From: Ruegeria arenilitoris | GTDB taxonomy: Bacteria > Pseudomonadota > Alphaproteobacteria > Rhodobacterales > Rhodobacteraceae | Reading direction: 5' to 3' | Length of the DNA stretch: 64,000 nt | Assembly: GCF_013035425.1 (NCBI RefSeq) | Contig: NZ_WQHX01000001.1 | Location: 992,001-1,056,000 of the forward strand | Shown: one piece after another, positions 18,579 through 28,343 of the stretch | Position numbering within the stretch: the first letter of the stretch is position 1 | How the letters are laid out: each line of letters opens with the position of its first letter | Translations under genes and position numbers: made by a program | Notes under the pieces: generated by a model | Databases searched by the model: none | What the model saw: the letters and a program-made list of their open reading frames with translations, nothing else | Told to the model about the DNA's origin: nothing

Positions 18579-18609
18579 TGTGATCACAGTATTTTAGGGT
18601 GTGATCACA
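18579..18609 (-). promoter_or_regulatory. Paired TGTGATCACA operators upstream of sucC
   Basis: The perfect 10-bp palindrome TGTGATCACA occurs at 18579-18588 and again at 18600-18609, 21 bp centre to centre, i.e. two helical turns on the same DNA face. The nearer copy is 109 bp from the sucC start. The same pair with the same 21-bp step precedes sdhC. The rest of the 314-bp gap 18471-18784 holds an AT-rich stretch with a T run at about 18535-18545 and the mdh terminator; I find no gene in it. The binder is unknown. The half-sites abut, so this is not a CRP-type TGTGA-N6-TCACA site. Confidence 0.8.
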
Positions 18610-18730
18610 AAGATCTTTCGACCATGGCATGATTCGATATTTTCACCGTGGAAAGGTGGTTTCATATCCAAATCTCAGCGTTTCCGCGACCCTTTCCCAA
18701 ATGTGATGGGTGTCAAAATTCAGCAGAAGC

Positions 18731-18762
18731 CAAAAAGAAAACCGGCCCAATAAGGCCGGTTT
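18731..18762 (-). terminator. Intrinsic terminator of mdh
   Basis: A perfect 9-bp GC-rich stem (AAACCGGCC at 18739-18747, GGCCGGTTT at 18754-18762) with a 6-base loop lies 22 bp beyond the mdh stop. On the minus strand it is followed by TCTTTTTG, a rho-independent pattern. It separates mdh from sucC transcriptionally, at least in part. Confidence 0.9.
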
Positions 18763-18784
18763 GTTAAATGCCATGGAAGCCGGA

Positions 18785-19768
<984 letters not shown>

Positions 19769-19907
19769 TTAAAATCGAGATTTTGCTAGTCGGTTAAGCC
19801 GCCGTGCGCAAGGGTCGAGCAGCGCGGCATGCGACCGCATACTGTTTGCAACGATCAAGCTTGATGCGCTAAATGGCCAATGACACAGGCCGATTCCGGG
19901 GCGTTGC

Positions 19908-20663
19908 ATGTTCGAAATGAACCTGATGTTTTTCGCTGTGGCTATTCCGGCCGTGATCTTTGCAGGTATTTCAAAGGGCGGATTCGGCTCGGGCGTTGCG
20001 TTTGCATCGGCGTCGATTCTAGCTTTGATTTTGACGCCGGGACAGGCGCTGGCCCTGATGTTGCCACTATTAATGGTAATTGATGTCGCCACGCTTGGAC
20101 CCTTTTGGAACCGTTGGAGTTGGCCAGAAGCGCGCCTGTTGATGCTGGGCGCGGTCCCAGGAGTCGCCCTTGGAGCGATTTTTTTCGAGGTGACAGATGA
20201 TGATTTCCTGCGTCTTTTGATAGGCGGAATTTCGGTTGGTTTCGTTGCCTGGCATGTTTCTCAATCCAATGGCTGGATCAACGGTTTCAGGCGAAAATTG
20301 CCACCTTCGGTCGGAATATTCGCTGGGCTTGTCGCTGGTTTCACCAGCTTTGTCAGCCACGCTGGCGGCCCACCAGCCGCTGTTTATCTTCTGTCCCAGC
20401 GCCTGACTAAGACAGAGTTTCAGGCCTGCACGGTTTTGGTTTTCTGGGTTATCAATATCGCAAAATTTGTTCCCTATGCCTATTTGGGGATGTTCACTTG
20501 GCATACCGCGTGGGCTGATTTGTTGCTTGCGCCATTTGCGATTTTAGGTGCTTGGCTGGGCGTTCGGGCGCATTGGATGATCTCTGAACGACTTTTCTTT
20601 ATGATCGCTTACGTATTGTTGACGATCACGGGCACGAAATTGATATGGGATGCATTAACCTGA
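19908..20663 (+). CDS. TauE/SafE (TSUP) family membrane permease
   Basis: The 251-residue protein has about eight hydrophobic segments and the TSUP repeat marks: GISKGGFGSGVAF near residues 15-30 and VAGFTSFVSHAGGPPAAVYLL near the middle. Family members export sulfite, sulfoacetate or other small organic anions; the substrate here cannot be read from sequence. It is divergent from mdh and stands alone, with a 253-bp gap before mcl2. A second TSUP gene of a different subtype lies at 40187. Confidence 0.85.
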   Translation: MFEMNLMFFAVAIPAVIFAGISKGGFGSGVAFASASILALILTPGQALALMLPLLMVIDVATLGPFWNRWSWPEARLLMLGAVPGVALGAIFFEVTDDDFLRLLIGGISVGFVAWHVSQSNGWINGFRRKLPPSVGIFAGLVAGFTSFVSHAGGPPAAVYLLSQRLTKTEFQACTVLVFWVINIAKFVPYAYLGMFTWHTAWADLLLAPFAILGAWLGVRAHWMISERLFFMIAYVLLTITGTKLIWDALT

Positions 20664-20916
20664 AGGTGCGGATTGACGCATAAATGGTGCGCTGACTGGG
20701 TCAAAAGAACGAAGTTTCCGCCATAACCGAAATCGCTTTTCGAAATTCCAATGTTGTAAGAGTATTAGGACGGGAGCGCATGTGTGAGAAATCCTTAACA
20801 TGCATCGCGTGTTGCCCCGCAGAAAGCTTGGATGCTGCGACGCGGCAATTTTGCGCTTGAACTTTCCGTCAAAAAATGCCCCATTTCGCGCAACTTTATT
20901 ACCAAGGGAGAAGCCG

Positions 20917-21774
20917 GTGGATCCCCGTCAACGTCCGTACCGTTCCGTTCTATACATTCCAGGCTCGAAAGAGCGGGCCTTGGAAAAAGCGCGCTCACTG
21001 CCAGTGGACGCAATTATTTTCGACCTTGAGGACGCCGTTGCGGCAGAGGAAAAGGAAAATGCTCGTGAAACTTTAAAAGCCGCGCTGGCTGCAGGAGGCT
21101 ACGGTTCACGTGTCAAAATCGTACGGATCAACGGATTAGATACCGAATGGGGCAATGCGGATGCTTTGGCTGTTCGTGACATGGATGTGGACGTAGTTCT
21201 GTTACCGAAAGTGAACTCAGCGTCGGATGTACAGGCGTTGTCGACAATCACAGGTGATCTGCCGATCTGGGCAATGATGGAAACGCCACGAGGGATGCTG
21301 AACGCGGCGGAAATTGCGGCCCATCCACTCATGGCAGGGTTCGTCATGGGCACCAACGATCTGGCAAAAGAGTTGCAAACCCGCTTTCAACCCGACCGCT
21401 TGCCGCTGATGACCTCGCTGGGATTGTGTCTGCTGGCTGCAAAGGCTGAGAGCCTGATTATTGTCGATGGCGTTTATAACGCCTTCAAGGATGACGACGG
21501 CTTGGCGGCAGAGTGCGATCAAGGTCGCGCTATGGGTTTCGATGGCAAGACACTTATTCATCCTGCGCAGGTTGAAATTGCGAATTCAGCTTTCGCGCCT
21601 TCGGATGCAGAGGTCGACTTGGCCCGACGTCAGATTGCCGCCTTTGAAGAGGTCGAGGCACAGGGATTGGGCGTTGCCGTCGTTGATGGGAAGATCGTAG
21701 AAAACCTGCACATTGTAACTGCACGTGAAATTCTGGCAAAAGCAGAGGCGATTTCAGAATTGCAAGCGGGGTAG
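20917..21774 (+). CDS. mcl2: (3S)-malyl-CoA thioesterase (CoA-ester lyase family)
   Basis: The 285-residue protein belongs to the HpcH/CitE superfamily. It shows RSVLYIPGSKERALEKA at the N terminus, FDLEDAV near 37 (Mg-binding Asp/Glu), AMMETPRGMLNA near 122 and GTNDLAKEL near 146. In Rhodobacter sphaeroides the homologue Mcl2 hydrolyses (3S)-malyl-CoA to malate and CoA in the ethylmalonyl-CoA pathway. Its place just before mch supports that over citrate lyase beta, since no citEFG partners are present. The start is GTG at 20917 with AAGGGAG 6 bases before it; the frame is open upstream but lacks family similarity. The 253-bp leader contains an inverted repeat GCATGT-N14-ACATGC at 20778-20803. 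Confidence 0.85.
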   Translation: MDPRQRPYRSVLYIPGSKERALEKARSLPVDAIIFDLEDAVAAEEKENARETLKAALAAGGYGSRVKIVRINGLDTEWGNADALAVRDMDVDVVLLPKVNSASDVQALSTITGDLPIWAMMETPRGMLNAAEIAAHPLMAGFVMGTNDLAKELQTRFQPDRLPLMTSLGLCLLAAKAESLIIVDGVYNAFKDDDGLAAECDQGRAMGFDGKTLIHPAQVEIANSAFAPSDAEVDLARRQIAAFEEVEAQGLGVAVVDGKIVENLHIVTAREILAKAEAISELQAG

Positions 21775-21780
21775 GCCAGC

Positions 21781-22335
21781 ATGGGCTTTTTTCTTCTGAT
21801 CCTTGGTGTGGCCCTATGGTGGGCTGCGCATCTGTTCAAACGTATTATGCCAGAAAAGCGCGCAGCTCTGGGTGATGCAGGCAAGGGCGTAGTCGCCTTG
21901 GCGTTGGTCGTTTCGATCCTTCTGATGATCTTCGGCTACCGCATGACTGATTACATTCATGTCTGGGCGCCGCCGTCCTTTATGGTTCACATCAACAACC
22001 TTCTTGTTCTAATCGCTTTCTATCTTATGAGTCCGGCAGGCCAAAAAGGGCGTTTGCTGAGCAACGTTCGTCACCCAATGTTGGCTGGCTTCAAGCTGTG
22101 GGCATTCGCTCATCTGTTGGTCAACGGCGACCTAGCCTCGATCGTGCTGTTCGGAGGGCTGTTAGCTTGGGCTGTAGTCGAGGTGATTGTCATCAATCGT
22201 ACCGAACCCGAGTGGACGCCCGGCGAGCCTGGCACCTACGGCAAAGACGCGATGTTTTTTGTCGGTTCCATCGTGCTTTTGGGTGTCGTGGGATACATTC
22301 ACGGGCTGGTCGGTCCTTCCCCGTTTGCATCATAG
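21781..22335 (+). CDS. NnrU family membrane protein
   Basis: The 184-residue protein has about five to six membrane helices and the NnrU domain pattern (VRHPMLAGFKLWAFAHLLVNGDLAS in the centre). NnrU-type proteins were first seen near nitrite and nitric-oxide reductase genes and are related to the NNMT/isoprenylcysteine methyltransferase-like membrane fold; their reaction is unknown. It begins 6 bp after mcl2 and precedes DUF1737 and mch, so it is co-transcribed with ethylmalonyl-CoA genes and not with denitrification genes. Confidence 0.85.
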   Translation: MGFFLLILGVALWWAAHLFKRIMPEKRAALGDAGKGVVALALVVSILLMIFGYRMTDYIHVWAPPSFMVHINNLLVLIAFYLMSPAGQKGRLLSNVRHPMLAGFKLWAFAHLLVNGDLASIVLFGGLLAWAVVEVIVINRTEPEWTPGEPGTYGKDAMFFVGSIVLLGVVGYIHGLVGPSPFAS

Positions 22336-22347
22336 AAGGTTGAGCTT

Positions 22348-22554
22348 ATGGCCAAGCTTTATCGTTTGTTGACCGAAGAGGACACCTCTGCATTCTGCCA
22401 CAAGGTATCGGCAGCCTTGGCAAAAGGATGGGAGCTTTATGGAGATCCCACTTATGCCTATGATGCAACCAACAAGGTGATGCGTTGTGGGCAGGCCGTG
22501 ACCAAAGAGATTGCGGCCGATTATTCCCCTGAAATGAAATTGGGACAACAATAA
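22348..22554 (+). CDS. DUF1737 small protein
   Basis: This 68-residue protein matches the DUF1737 pattern: an N-terminal KLYRLLTEED, a central helix ending in KGWELYGDPTYAYDA, and a short tail. The length equals the whole domain. The function is unknown; the fold looks like a small alpha-beta unit with conserved aromatics. It lies 12 bp after nnrU and its TAA shares one base with the mch start codon, so it is coupled to mch. Confidence 0.85.
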   Translation: MAKLYRLLTEEDTSAFCHKVSAALAKGWELYGDPTYAYDATNKVMRCGQAVTKEIAADYSPEMKLGQQ

Positions 22555-23582
22555 TGGCAAAAACCAACCCCGGTCGGTTCTTTGAGGACTACGCCGTGGG
22601 GCAGGTCCTGCACCACCCTGTGCCGCGAACTGTCACCAATGGTGAACGCGCCCTGTACCATGCGCTCTATCCGTCGCGTCATGCTCTCTATTCTTCAGAC
22701 GAATTTGCGCGGTCATGTGGCTTGCCACAAAGCCCTGTTGATGATCTGGCGGCATTTCACGTGGTTTTTGGCAAGACAGTACCCGACGTTTCGTTGAACG
22801 CCGTGGCCAATTTGGGTTATGCCGAAGGACGCTGGCTGGGTCCTGTCTACCCCGGCGACACACTGCGGTCAGAGTCCGAGGTGATCGGACTAAAGCAAAA
22901 TTCGAACGGCAAAACGGGTGTCGTTTGGGTGCGTACGAAAGGCTTAAACCAACGAGAAGAAGTAGTCATTGAATATGTCCGCTGGGTCATGGTGAGGAAA
23001 TCGAATCTGGATGCCCCTGCGCCTGAAACGGTCATACCCGAACTTAACAAGGCGCTTTCAGCTCAGGACCTTGTTGTACCAAAGGGACTGGATTTTTCGA
23101 ACTACAATTTCTTGCAAGCAGGCGAAACACATCGCTGGGGCGACTATGCGATTGGTGAAACTATAGATCATGTTGACGGTGTAACTGTTGAAGAGGCCGA
23201 GCACATGTTGGCAACTCGCCTTTGGCAGAACACGGCCAAAGTCCACTTTGATCTGACTTTCCGACCAGAGGGGAGGTTGATTTATGGTGGCCATGTGATT
23301 TCGATGGCGCGGGCCTTGTCATATAACGGCTTGGCCAATGCGCAAATGATCGTGGGTCTCAATGGTGGCGCGCATGCAAACCCGTGTTTCGCGGGTCAGA
23401 CCATCAAGGCTTGGTCTGAGGTGTTGGACAAGGCAGATACAGACGTTCCTGGCGTGGGTGCAATACGACTTCGTCTTGTAGCAAACAACGGCGGCGCTCC
23501 GTTCGAATTAAAGAGCGAAGACGGGCGTTACCTGCCACAAGTCTTGCTCGATTTGGATGTCTGGGCGCTAATGCCAAAATAG
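22554..23582 (+). CDS. mch: Mesaconyl-CoA hydratase (MaoC-type)
   Basis: Mch hydrates mesaconyl-C1-CoA to beta-methylmalyl-CoA in the ethylmalonyl-CoA pathway. The 342-residue chain is a tandem hot-dog protein: an N-terminal domain from FFEDYAVGQVLHHPVPRTV and a second from HRWGDYAIGETIDHVDGVTV, with RLIYGGHVISMARALSYNGL near 240. Neighbouring mcl2 supports the assignment over a generic MaoC dehydratase. The TAATG overlap ties it to DUF1737. The 156 bp after it hold no gene and only a weak 5-bp stem. Confidence 0.9.
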   Translation: MAKTNPGRFFEDYAVGQVLHHPVPRTVTNGERALYHALYPSRHALYSSDEFARSCGLPQSPVDDLAAFHVVFGKTVPDVSLNAVANLGYAEGRWLGPVYPGDTLRSESEVIGLKQNSNGKTGVVWVRTKGLNQREEVVIEYVRWVMVRKSNLDAPAPETVIPELNKALSAQDLVVPKGLDFSNYNFLQAGETHRWGDYAIGETIDHVDGVTVEEAEHMLATRLWQNTAKVHFDLTFRPEGRLIYGGHVISMARALSYNGLANAQMIVGLNGGAHANPCFAGQTIKAWSEVLDKADTDVPGVGAIRLRLVANNGGAPFELKSEDGRYLPQVLLDLDVWALMPK

Positions 23583-23738
23583 TTTTCCTTGCAGAGACTG
23601 AACGTTTCAACGGATGGCTAAGCATCCCTCGATCAGTCTTGAGGCCACCGCGTATCGAGCGGTTTATGACTTACAGTTTAAATGTCTGCCTGACAGGAAA
23701 TTGAATTGCCGAACCTTCAACTGTGATAGGGTGGCAAA

Positions 23739-24401
23739 ATGCAAATATTGCGCGCGGCTACTTTGGCAATCTTGAGTGCGACTCCGGCCCTCGCATGCGA
23801 TCTGGCATTGGCCCTGGCTGTTGATGTATCAGGCTCGGTCGATTCCACTGAATACAGGATTCAGATGGATGGGTTGGCGGCTGGGTTGCGCGACCCGGTG
23901 GTGTCTGAAGCTTTAGTCAGGGGTAAGTCGCAATTGATGTTGATTCAGTGGACAGGTAGTTCTCGCCAAAGAATTACGATACCTTGGACGAAGATTGACA
24001 GTTTTGCATCACTAGATGCTTTTGCCAGCGAGGTCGCCTCAGATCCACGCGTTTGGCGAAACTTTTCGACGGCTATTGGCGAGGCATTGTCGGTTACTGT
24101 GGCGCGGTTTGACGAGGTGTCCGAATGTTCACGCCATTTGATTGATCTGTCAGGTGATGGTGTATCCAACGAAGGTATCGAACCATCCGAATTGCGCGAC
24201 TTGCTGCGTGACCGTGGAATAACTGTGAATGCAATTGCAATCGAAGAAAGTGAGCCGGACCTGACGGCATATTTCTTTGAGAACGTTATCGCTGGAGAAG
24301 GGGCATTTGTAGTTTCTGCTGCGGGATTTGCTGATTACCCAGAACGCATTAGAAAAAAGTTGCTGCGCGAAGTGACGCAGCAAACAGCGGATTTGGATTG
24401 A
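23739..24401 (+). CDS. Secreted DUF1194 von Willebrand factor A-like protein
   Basis: The 220-residue protein begins with a signal peptide of about 20 residues ending near TPALA. The mature part starts with LALAVDVSGSVDSTEYRIQM, which carries the MIDAS metal-binding DxSxS motif (DVSGS). A later SGDGVSNEG supplies another expected metal-site Asp. DUF1194 proteins are periplasmic or extracellular VWA-fold proteins of unknown ligand. It stands between mch and sdhC with 156 bp before and 214 bp after, probably its own transcript. The operator cluster for sdh starts 14 bp after its stop. Confidence 0.85.
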   Translation: MQILRAATLAILSATPALACDLALALAVDVSGSVDSTEYRIQMDGLAAGLRDPVVSEALVRGKSQLMLIQWTGSSRQRITIPWTKIDSFASLDAFASEVASDPRVWRNFSTAIGEALSVTVARFDEVSECSRHLIDLSGDGVSNEGIEPSELRDLLRDRGITVNAIAIEESEPDLTAYFFENVIAGEGAFVVSAAGFADYPERIRKKLLREVTQQTADLD

Positions 24402-24414
24402 AAGTCCAAAGATT

Positions 24415-24502
24415 CGTGATCACATTTCCACGCTTCGGAAATCGCCAACATTGATTTAAATGAATTTGTTATGTGATCACGAGAATATTTTGTGTGATCA
24501 CA
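24415..24502 (+). promoter_or_regulatory. TGTGATCACA operator cluster upstream of sdhC
   Basis: Three copies: CGTGATCACA at 24415-24424, TGTGATCACG at 24472-24481 and TGTGATCACA at 24493-24502. The last two are 21 bp apart with an 11-bp AT-rich spacer, exactly as upstream of sucC, and the nearer one ends 113 bp before the sdhC start (109 bp for sucC). Between copies 1 and 2 lies TTGATTTAAATGAA at 24451-24464, one base off an FNR box (TTGAT-N4-ATCAA). The regulator is not identified. Confidence 0.8.
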
Positions 24503-24615
24503 TAAGCATTTTATCTGTATTTTTCGGTTTAAATTGACGGTTTTTGCATTCGCAGCACGTGACAGTCTAGCAAAAAACAGTAAAACCATCGGTAGCCAAA
24601 TGAAAAGGAGCCGAC

Positions 24616-24999
24616 ATGGCCGATGTAAATCGGGGCGACCGCCCTCTTTCGCCACATCTTTCGATATACCGCCCACAGATGACGTCTGTGTCATCCATCA
24701 TGGTCCGGATCACTGGCATCGCCGCGCTGGCTGTTTCCTTTTTTGTCGTTTGGTGGTTGCTGGCCGCCGCCACCAGTGAAAGTGCATTCAACTTTATTGA
24801 CGGTTTAATGCGAAGCTGGCTTGGCGATCTGGTGATGTTCCTGGCTGCTTGGGCGATATACTATCACATGCTGGGTCGGCTGCGGCATGTAATCTGGGAC
24901 CTGGGATATTGCGTCGATGTTGAAGTCTCGGAAAAGCTGGGGATCGGGATGTTCATCTTGGCGACCATTCTGACTTTCGTCACAGTACTTGCGGTTTAA
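24616..24999 (+). CDS. sdhC: Succinate dehydrogenase cytochrome b556 subunit
   Basis: SdhC anchors the succinate dehydrogenase head in the inner membrane and, with SdhD, binds heme b and ubiquinone. The 127 residues have the N-terminal RPLSPHLSIYRPQ signature, three membrane helices and HMLGRLRHVIWDLGY near residue 85, where the heme-ligand His lies. AAGGAG precedes the ATG by 6 bases. It opens the sdhCDAB operon, and the upstream region carries the TGTGATCACA cluster. Confidence 0.95.
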   Translation: MADVNRGDRPLSPHLSIYRPQMTSVSSIMVRITGIAALAVSFFVVWWLLAAATSESAFNFIDGLMRSWLGDLVMFLAAWAIYYHMLGRLRHVIWDLGYCVDVEVSEKLGIGMFILATILTFVTVLAV

Positions 25000-25010
25000 G
25001 GAGTTTGGCC

Positions 25011-25385
25011 ATGCAAAGTTACCTCACAGACCGCAAACGGGCGCTGGGAACTGGGGCCGGCAGACACGGCACCCATCATCATTGGCAGATGATGGCAAGC
25101 TCGACTGCTCTTGTCTTTTTGGTTCCACTGTTTGTTTTTACTTTCGCCAATGGGCTCGGCGGCACTTATGAAGAAGTGGTCGCATATTACAGCCGCCCGT
25201 TTCCTGCAATTATCACAGGGCTGACTCTGGTGGTTGTCATACTTCACCTTGTACGAGAAGCGCAGGTTGCAATTGAAGATTATGTGCATGGCGTCGCGGA
25301 AAAGCTGAGCCTTATGGCAGTGGCAGCATTTGGTTACACCCTGATGGCGGCGGGGCTGTTCGCCCTTGTCAAGCTTGCCTTGTGA
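25011..25385 (+). CDS. sdhD: Succinate dehydrogenase membrane anchor subunit
   Basis: The 124-residue subunit has three membrane helices and the LHLVREAQVAIEDYVHG segment near residues 80-100, with a heme-ligand candidate His and the quinone-side Asp-Tyr pair. A TTG two codons upstream is in frame, but AAGGAG at 24998-25003 is best spaced (7 bases) for the ATG at 25011. It follows sdhC by 11 bp and precedes sdhA by 24 bp. Confidence 0.93.
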   Translation: MQSYLTDRKRALGTGAGRHGTHHHWQMMASSTALVFLVPLFVFTFANGLGGTYEEVVAYYSRPFPAIITGLTLVVVILHLVREAQVAIEDYVHGVAEKLSLMAVAAFGYTLMAAGLFALVKLAL

Positions 25386-25409
25386 ATTACGCGGTAAGGA
25401 TCAAAAAAG

Positions 25410-27215
25410 ATGACTGCATATGAATATGAAACCCACGAATATGATGTCGTGGTTGTTGGGGCAGGCGGAGCAGGTCTTCGTGCGACTCTAGGTATGGCCG
25501 AACAAGGATTGCGAACAGCCTGCGTGACCAAGGTATTTCCGACCCGTTCCCACACGGTCGCTGCGCAAGGCGGTATTGCGGCATCGCTCGCCAACATGGG
25601 CCCAGATAACTGGCAGTGGCACATGTACGATACCGTCAAAGGTTCGGATTGGTTGGGTGATACGGATGCCATGGAATATCTGGCTCGTGAGGCGCCCAAG
25701 GCTGTCTACGAACTCGAACACTATGGAGTGCCCTTCAGTCGTACCGAAGAAGGCAAGATTTATCAGCGCCCATTTGGTGGCCACACGACCGAGTTTGGCG
25801 AAGGTCCCGCCGTACAGCGGACATGTGCCGCGGCTGACCGGACTGGTCATGCGATTCTGCATACATTGTACGGTCAAAGCCTGAAAAATAACGCTGAGTT
25901 CTACATTGAGTATTTCGCCATCGATCTGATCATGTCTGAAGGCGGTCAGTGTCAGGGGGTTGTCTGCTGGAAGCTCGACGATGGCACGATGCATGTGTTC
26001 AACGCCAAGATGGTTGTGCTGGCGACAGGCGGCTATGGCCGAGCCTATTTCAGCGCCACATCGGCGCATACCTGTACCGGTGACGGCGGCGGAATGGTTG
26101 CCCGAGCTGGTCTGGCGCTGCAGGATATGGAATTTGTTCAATTCCATCCAACCGGCATTTACGGTTCGGGCTGCTTGATCACAGAGGGAGCGCGCGGCGA
26201 GGGCGGGTACCTAACCAACTCGGAAGGTGAGCGTTTCATGGAACGTTACGCGCCTCACTATAAAGACTTGGCTGCCCGCGACTACGTTTCACGCTCAATG
26301 ACCATGGAAATCCGTGAAGGTCGAGGGCACGGAGAAAACGGTGATCATATCCATCTGAACCTAAGCCACCTGCCCCCGGAAACGTTGGCGCAGCGGCTTC
26401 CGGGGATATCAGAATCCGCTCGTGTTTTTGCAGGCGTTGATTTGACCAAGGAACCTATCCCAGTTCTTCCCACCGTTCACTACAACATGGGCGGCATCCC
26501 GACGAACTATTGGGGCGAGGTTCTGAACCCGGTAGCCGAAAACCCGACAGCTGTCGTACCGGGTTTAATGGCAGTGGGTGAAGCCGGTTGTGCATCGGTC
26601 CACGGCGCGAACCGTCTGGGTTCAAACTCACTGATTGACTTGGTTGTCTTCGGCCGTGCAGCGGCGATCCGTGCCGGAAAGGTTGTGGACGCCGACGCTC
26701 CGAACCCGGTGCTGAATCAGGCGTCTGTAGACAAGGCATTTGATCGTTTTGACGCCATTCGAAACGCCAGCGGTGCGGTTCCGACCGCAGAGCTCAGGTT
26801 GGAGATGCAACGAACAATGCAAGATGACGCGGCCGTATTCCGGACTTCCAAGACATTGGCCGAAGGCGTCGAAAAGATGAACACTATTGCGGCCAAAATG
26901 GATGACATCAAGGTTTCGGATCGCAGCCTTGTTTGGAACAGCGACCTTATGGAAACGCTGGAACTGACCAATCTGATGCCAAGCGCGCTGGCCACTATCG
27001 TAAGCGCAGAGGCGCGTAAGGAGTCCCGCGGCGCCCATTTCCACGAGGACTTTACCGAACGTGATGATGAGAATTGGCGCGTCCATACCGTCAGCCACAT
27101 TGACGGCAACAAAGTTGAGCTTAGCTATCGTCCTGTCATTGTCGATCCGTTGACGACCGAGGACGAAGGCGGCATTAGCTTGGCAAAAATCGCGCCCAAA
27201 GCGCGGACGTTCTAA
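25410..27215 (+). CDS. sdhA: Succinate dehydrogenase flavoprotein subunit
   Basis: SdhA oxidises succinate to fumarate with covalently bound FAD. The 601 residues show the dinucleotide fold [12 protein letters not shown] near 15, the flavinylation site [11 protein letters not shown] near 50, the [17 protein letters not shown] section, [27 protein letters not shown] substrate loop near 250, and [19 protein letters not shown] near 400. Length and order are standard. It lies between sdhD and sdhB in one operon. Confidence 0.97.
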   Translation: MTAYEYETHEYDVVVVGAGGAGLRATLGMAEQGLRTACVTKVFPTRSHTVAAQGGIAASLANMGPDNWQWHMYDTVKGSDWLGDTDAMEYLAREAPKAVYELEHYGVPFSRTEEGKIYQRPFGGHTTEFGEGPAVQRTCAAADRTGHAILHTLYGQSLKNNAEFYIEYFAIDLIMSEGGQCQGVVCWKLDDGTMHVFNAKMVVLATGGYGRAYFSATSAHTCTGDGGGMVARAGLALQDMEFVQFHPTGIYGSGCLITEGARGEGGYLTNSEGERFMERYAPHYKDLAARDYVSRSMTMEIREGRGHGENGDHIHLNLSHLPPETLAQRLPGISESARVFAGVDLTKEPIPVLPTVHYNMGGIPTNYWGEVLNPVAENPTAVVPGLMAVGEAGCASVHGANRLGSNSLIDLVVFGRAAAIRAGKVVDADAPNPVLNQASVDKAFDRFDAIRNASGAVPTAELRLEMQRTMQDDAAVFRTSKTLAEGVEKMNTIAAKMDDIKVSDRSLVWNSDLMETLELTNLMPSALATIVSAEARKESRGAHFHEDFTERDDENWRVHTVSHIDGNKVELSYRPVIVDPLTTEDEGGISLAKIAPKARTF

Positions 27216-27227
27216 GGAGAGGAACTA

Positions 27228-28007
27228 ATGGTACAACTGACCCTCCCCAAGAATTCCCGGATCACCACCGGCAAGACCTGGCCCAAGCCGGAAGGCGCGA
27301 CCAATGTCCGCAAATTCCAGATTTACCGATGGAACCCTGACGACGGTCAGAACCCGCGTGTCGACACCTATTTTGTTGACATGGACACCTGTGGTCCGAT
27401 GGTTTTGGACGCGCTGATCAAGATCAAGAACGAGATTGATCCGACACTGACTTTCCGCCGCTCCTGCCGTGAGGGGATTTGCGGTTCCTGCGCCATGAAT
27501 ATTGATGGAATCAATACTCTGGCCTGTATCTACGGAATGGATGAAATCAAAGGCGACGTTAAAATCTATCCACTGCCACATATGCCGGTGATCAAGGACT
27601 TGATCCCGGATCTGACGCATTTTTATGCGCAGCATGCTTCGATCATGCCTTGGCTGGAAACCAAAACCAATCGCCCTGCAAAAGAATGGAAGCAGTCAAT
27701 TGAAGACCGCGAGAAACTAGACGGCCTTTACGAATGCGTTATGTGCGCAAGCTGTTCGACCTCTTGCCCCAGCTATTGGTGGAACGGCGACCGATACCTC
27801 GGGCCGGCTGCATTGTTGCACGCTTATCGTTGGATCATCGACAGTCGGGACGAAGCCACAGGTGAGCGCTTGGATGAGCTGGAAGATCCATTCAAACTGT
27901 ATCGGTGCCACACCATTATGAACTGCGCAAAGACTTGTCCAAAGGGACTAAATCCCGCCAAGGCAATCGCAGAAATCAAAAAAATGATGGTCGATCGGGC
28001 GGTCTGA
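27228..28007 (+). CDS. sdhB: Succinate dehydrogenase iron-sulfur subunit
   Basis: SdhB carries electrons from FAD to quinone through three clusters. The 259 residues hold the [2Fe-2S] ligands in [10 protein letters not shown] and the following LAC near 75-100, the [4Fe-4S] ligands in [12 protein letters not shown] near 170, and the [3Fe-4S] ligands in [17 protein letters not shown] near 225. AAGGAG lies before the start, 12 bp after sdhA. The 90 bp that follow lead to the small 64-residue gene. Confidence 0.97.
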   Translation: MVQLTLPKNSRITTGKTWPKPEGATNVRKFQIYRWNPDDGQNPRVDTYFVDMDTCGPMVLDALIKIKNEIDPTLTFRRSCREGICGSCAMNIDGINTLACIYGMDEIKGDVKIYPLPHMPVIKDLIPDLTHFYAQHASIMPWLETKTNRPAKEWKQSIEDREKLDGLYECVMCASCSTSCPSYWWNGDRYLGPAALLHAYRWIIDSRDEATGERLDELEDPFKLYRCHTIMNCAKTCPKGLNPAKAIAEIKKMMVDRAV

Positions 28008-28097
28008 ACTTAGGCATAATTCGGGTATTTGCCGAAACCTGGCAAGAAGGATCGGTGCAAAACTTGAATATCCTGTTCCTGGCGGAAAGGCAGAAAG

Positions 28098-28292
28098 ATG
28101 CCTGTTCTAGTACTTGTATTGGCTGGTGGTGTGTTTGCCTATTTCATCTGGCGTGCGCGAACATCTTCGCTGTCGCGCGATTGCAGATGGCGACTGCACA
28201 AAACGCAAGGCGTTTGGCGCTGCAGCTTTTGCGGGGCTGTATCCCCAACCGATGCCCAGCCCAAACTGTGCCTGAAACCTGAACAGGATTGA
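28098..28292 (+). CDS. Small membrane-anchored cysteine-containing protein
   Basis: The 64-residue protein begins with a hydrophobic helix (VLVLVLAGGVFAYFIW, residues 3-18), then a basic stretch and a CSFCG motif near residue 43 with further Cys residues before and after it (DCRW, KLCLK). The four cysteines could bind a metal, but only two are in a CxxC. The codon use looks like that of its neighbours and AAAGGCAGAAAG lies before the ATG. It sits between sdhB and the DUF1989 gene. The function is unknown to me. Confidence 0.65.
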   Translation: MPVLVLVLAGGVFAYFIWRARTSSLSRDCRWRLHKTQGVWRCSFCGAVSPTDAQPKLCLKPEQD

Positions 28293-28343
28293 CAATACAA
28301 TGCGGGGTTTTCCGCGACCAGATTTTGCGCCACTCTTAGCGTT

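Noticed and set aside
20800..20916. Longer N terminus of the malyl-CoA thioesterase frame
   Set aside because: The upstream 39 codons have no family similarity and a good ribosome binding site precedes the GTG at 20917.
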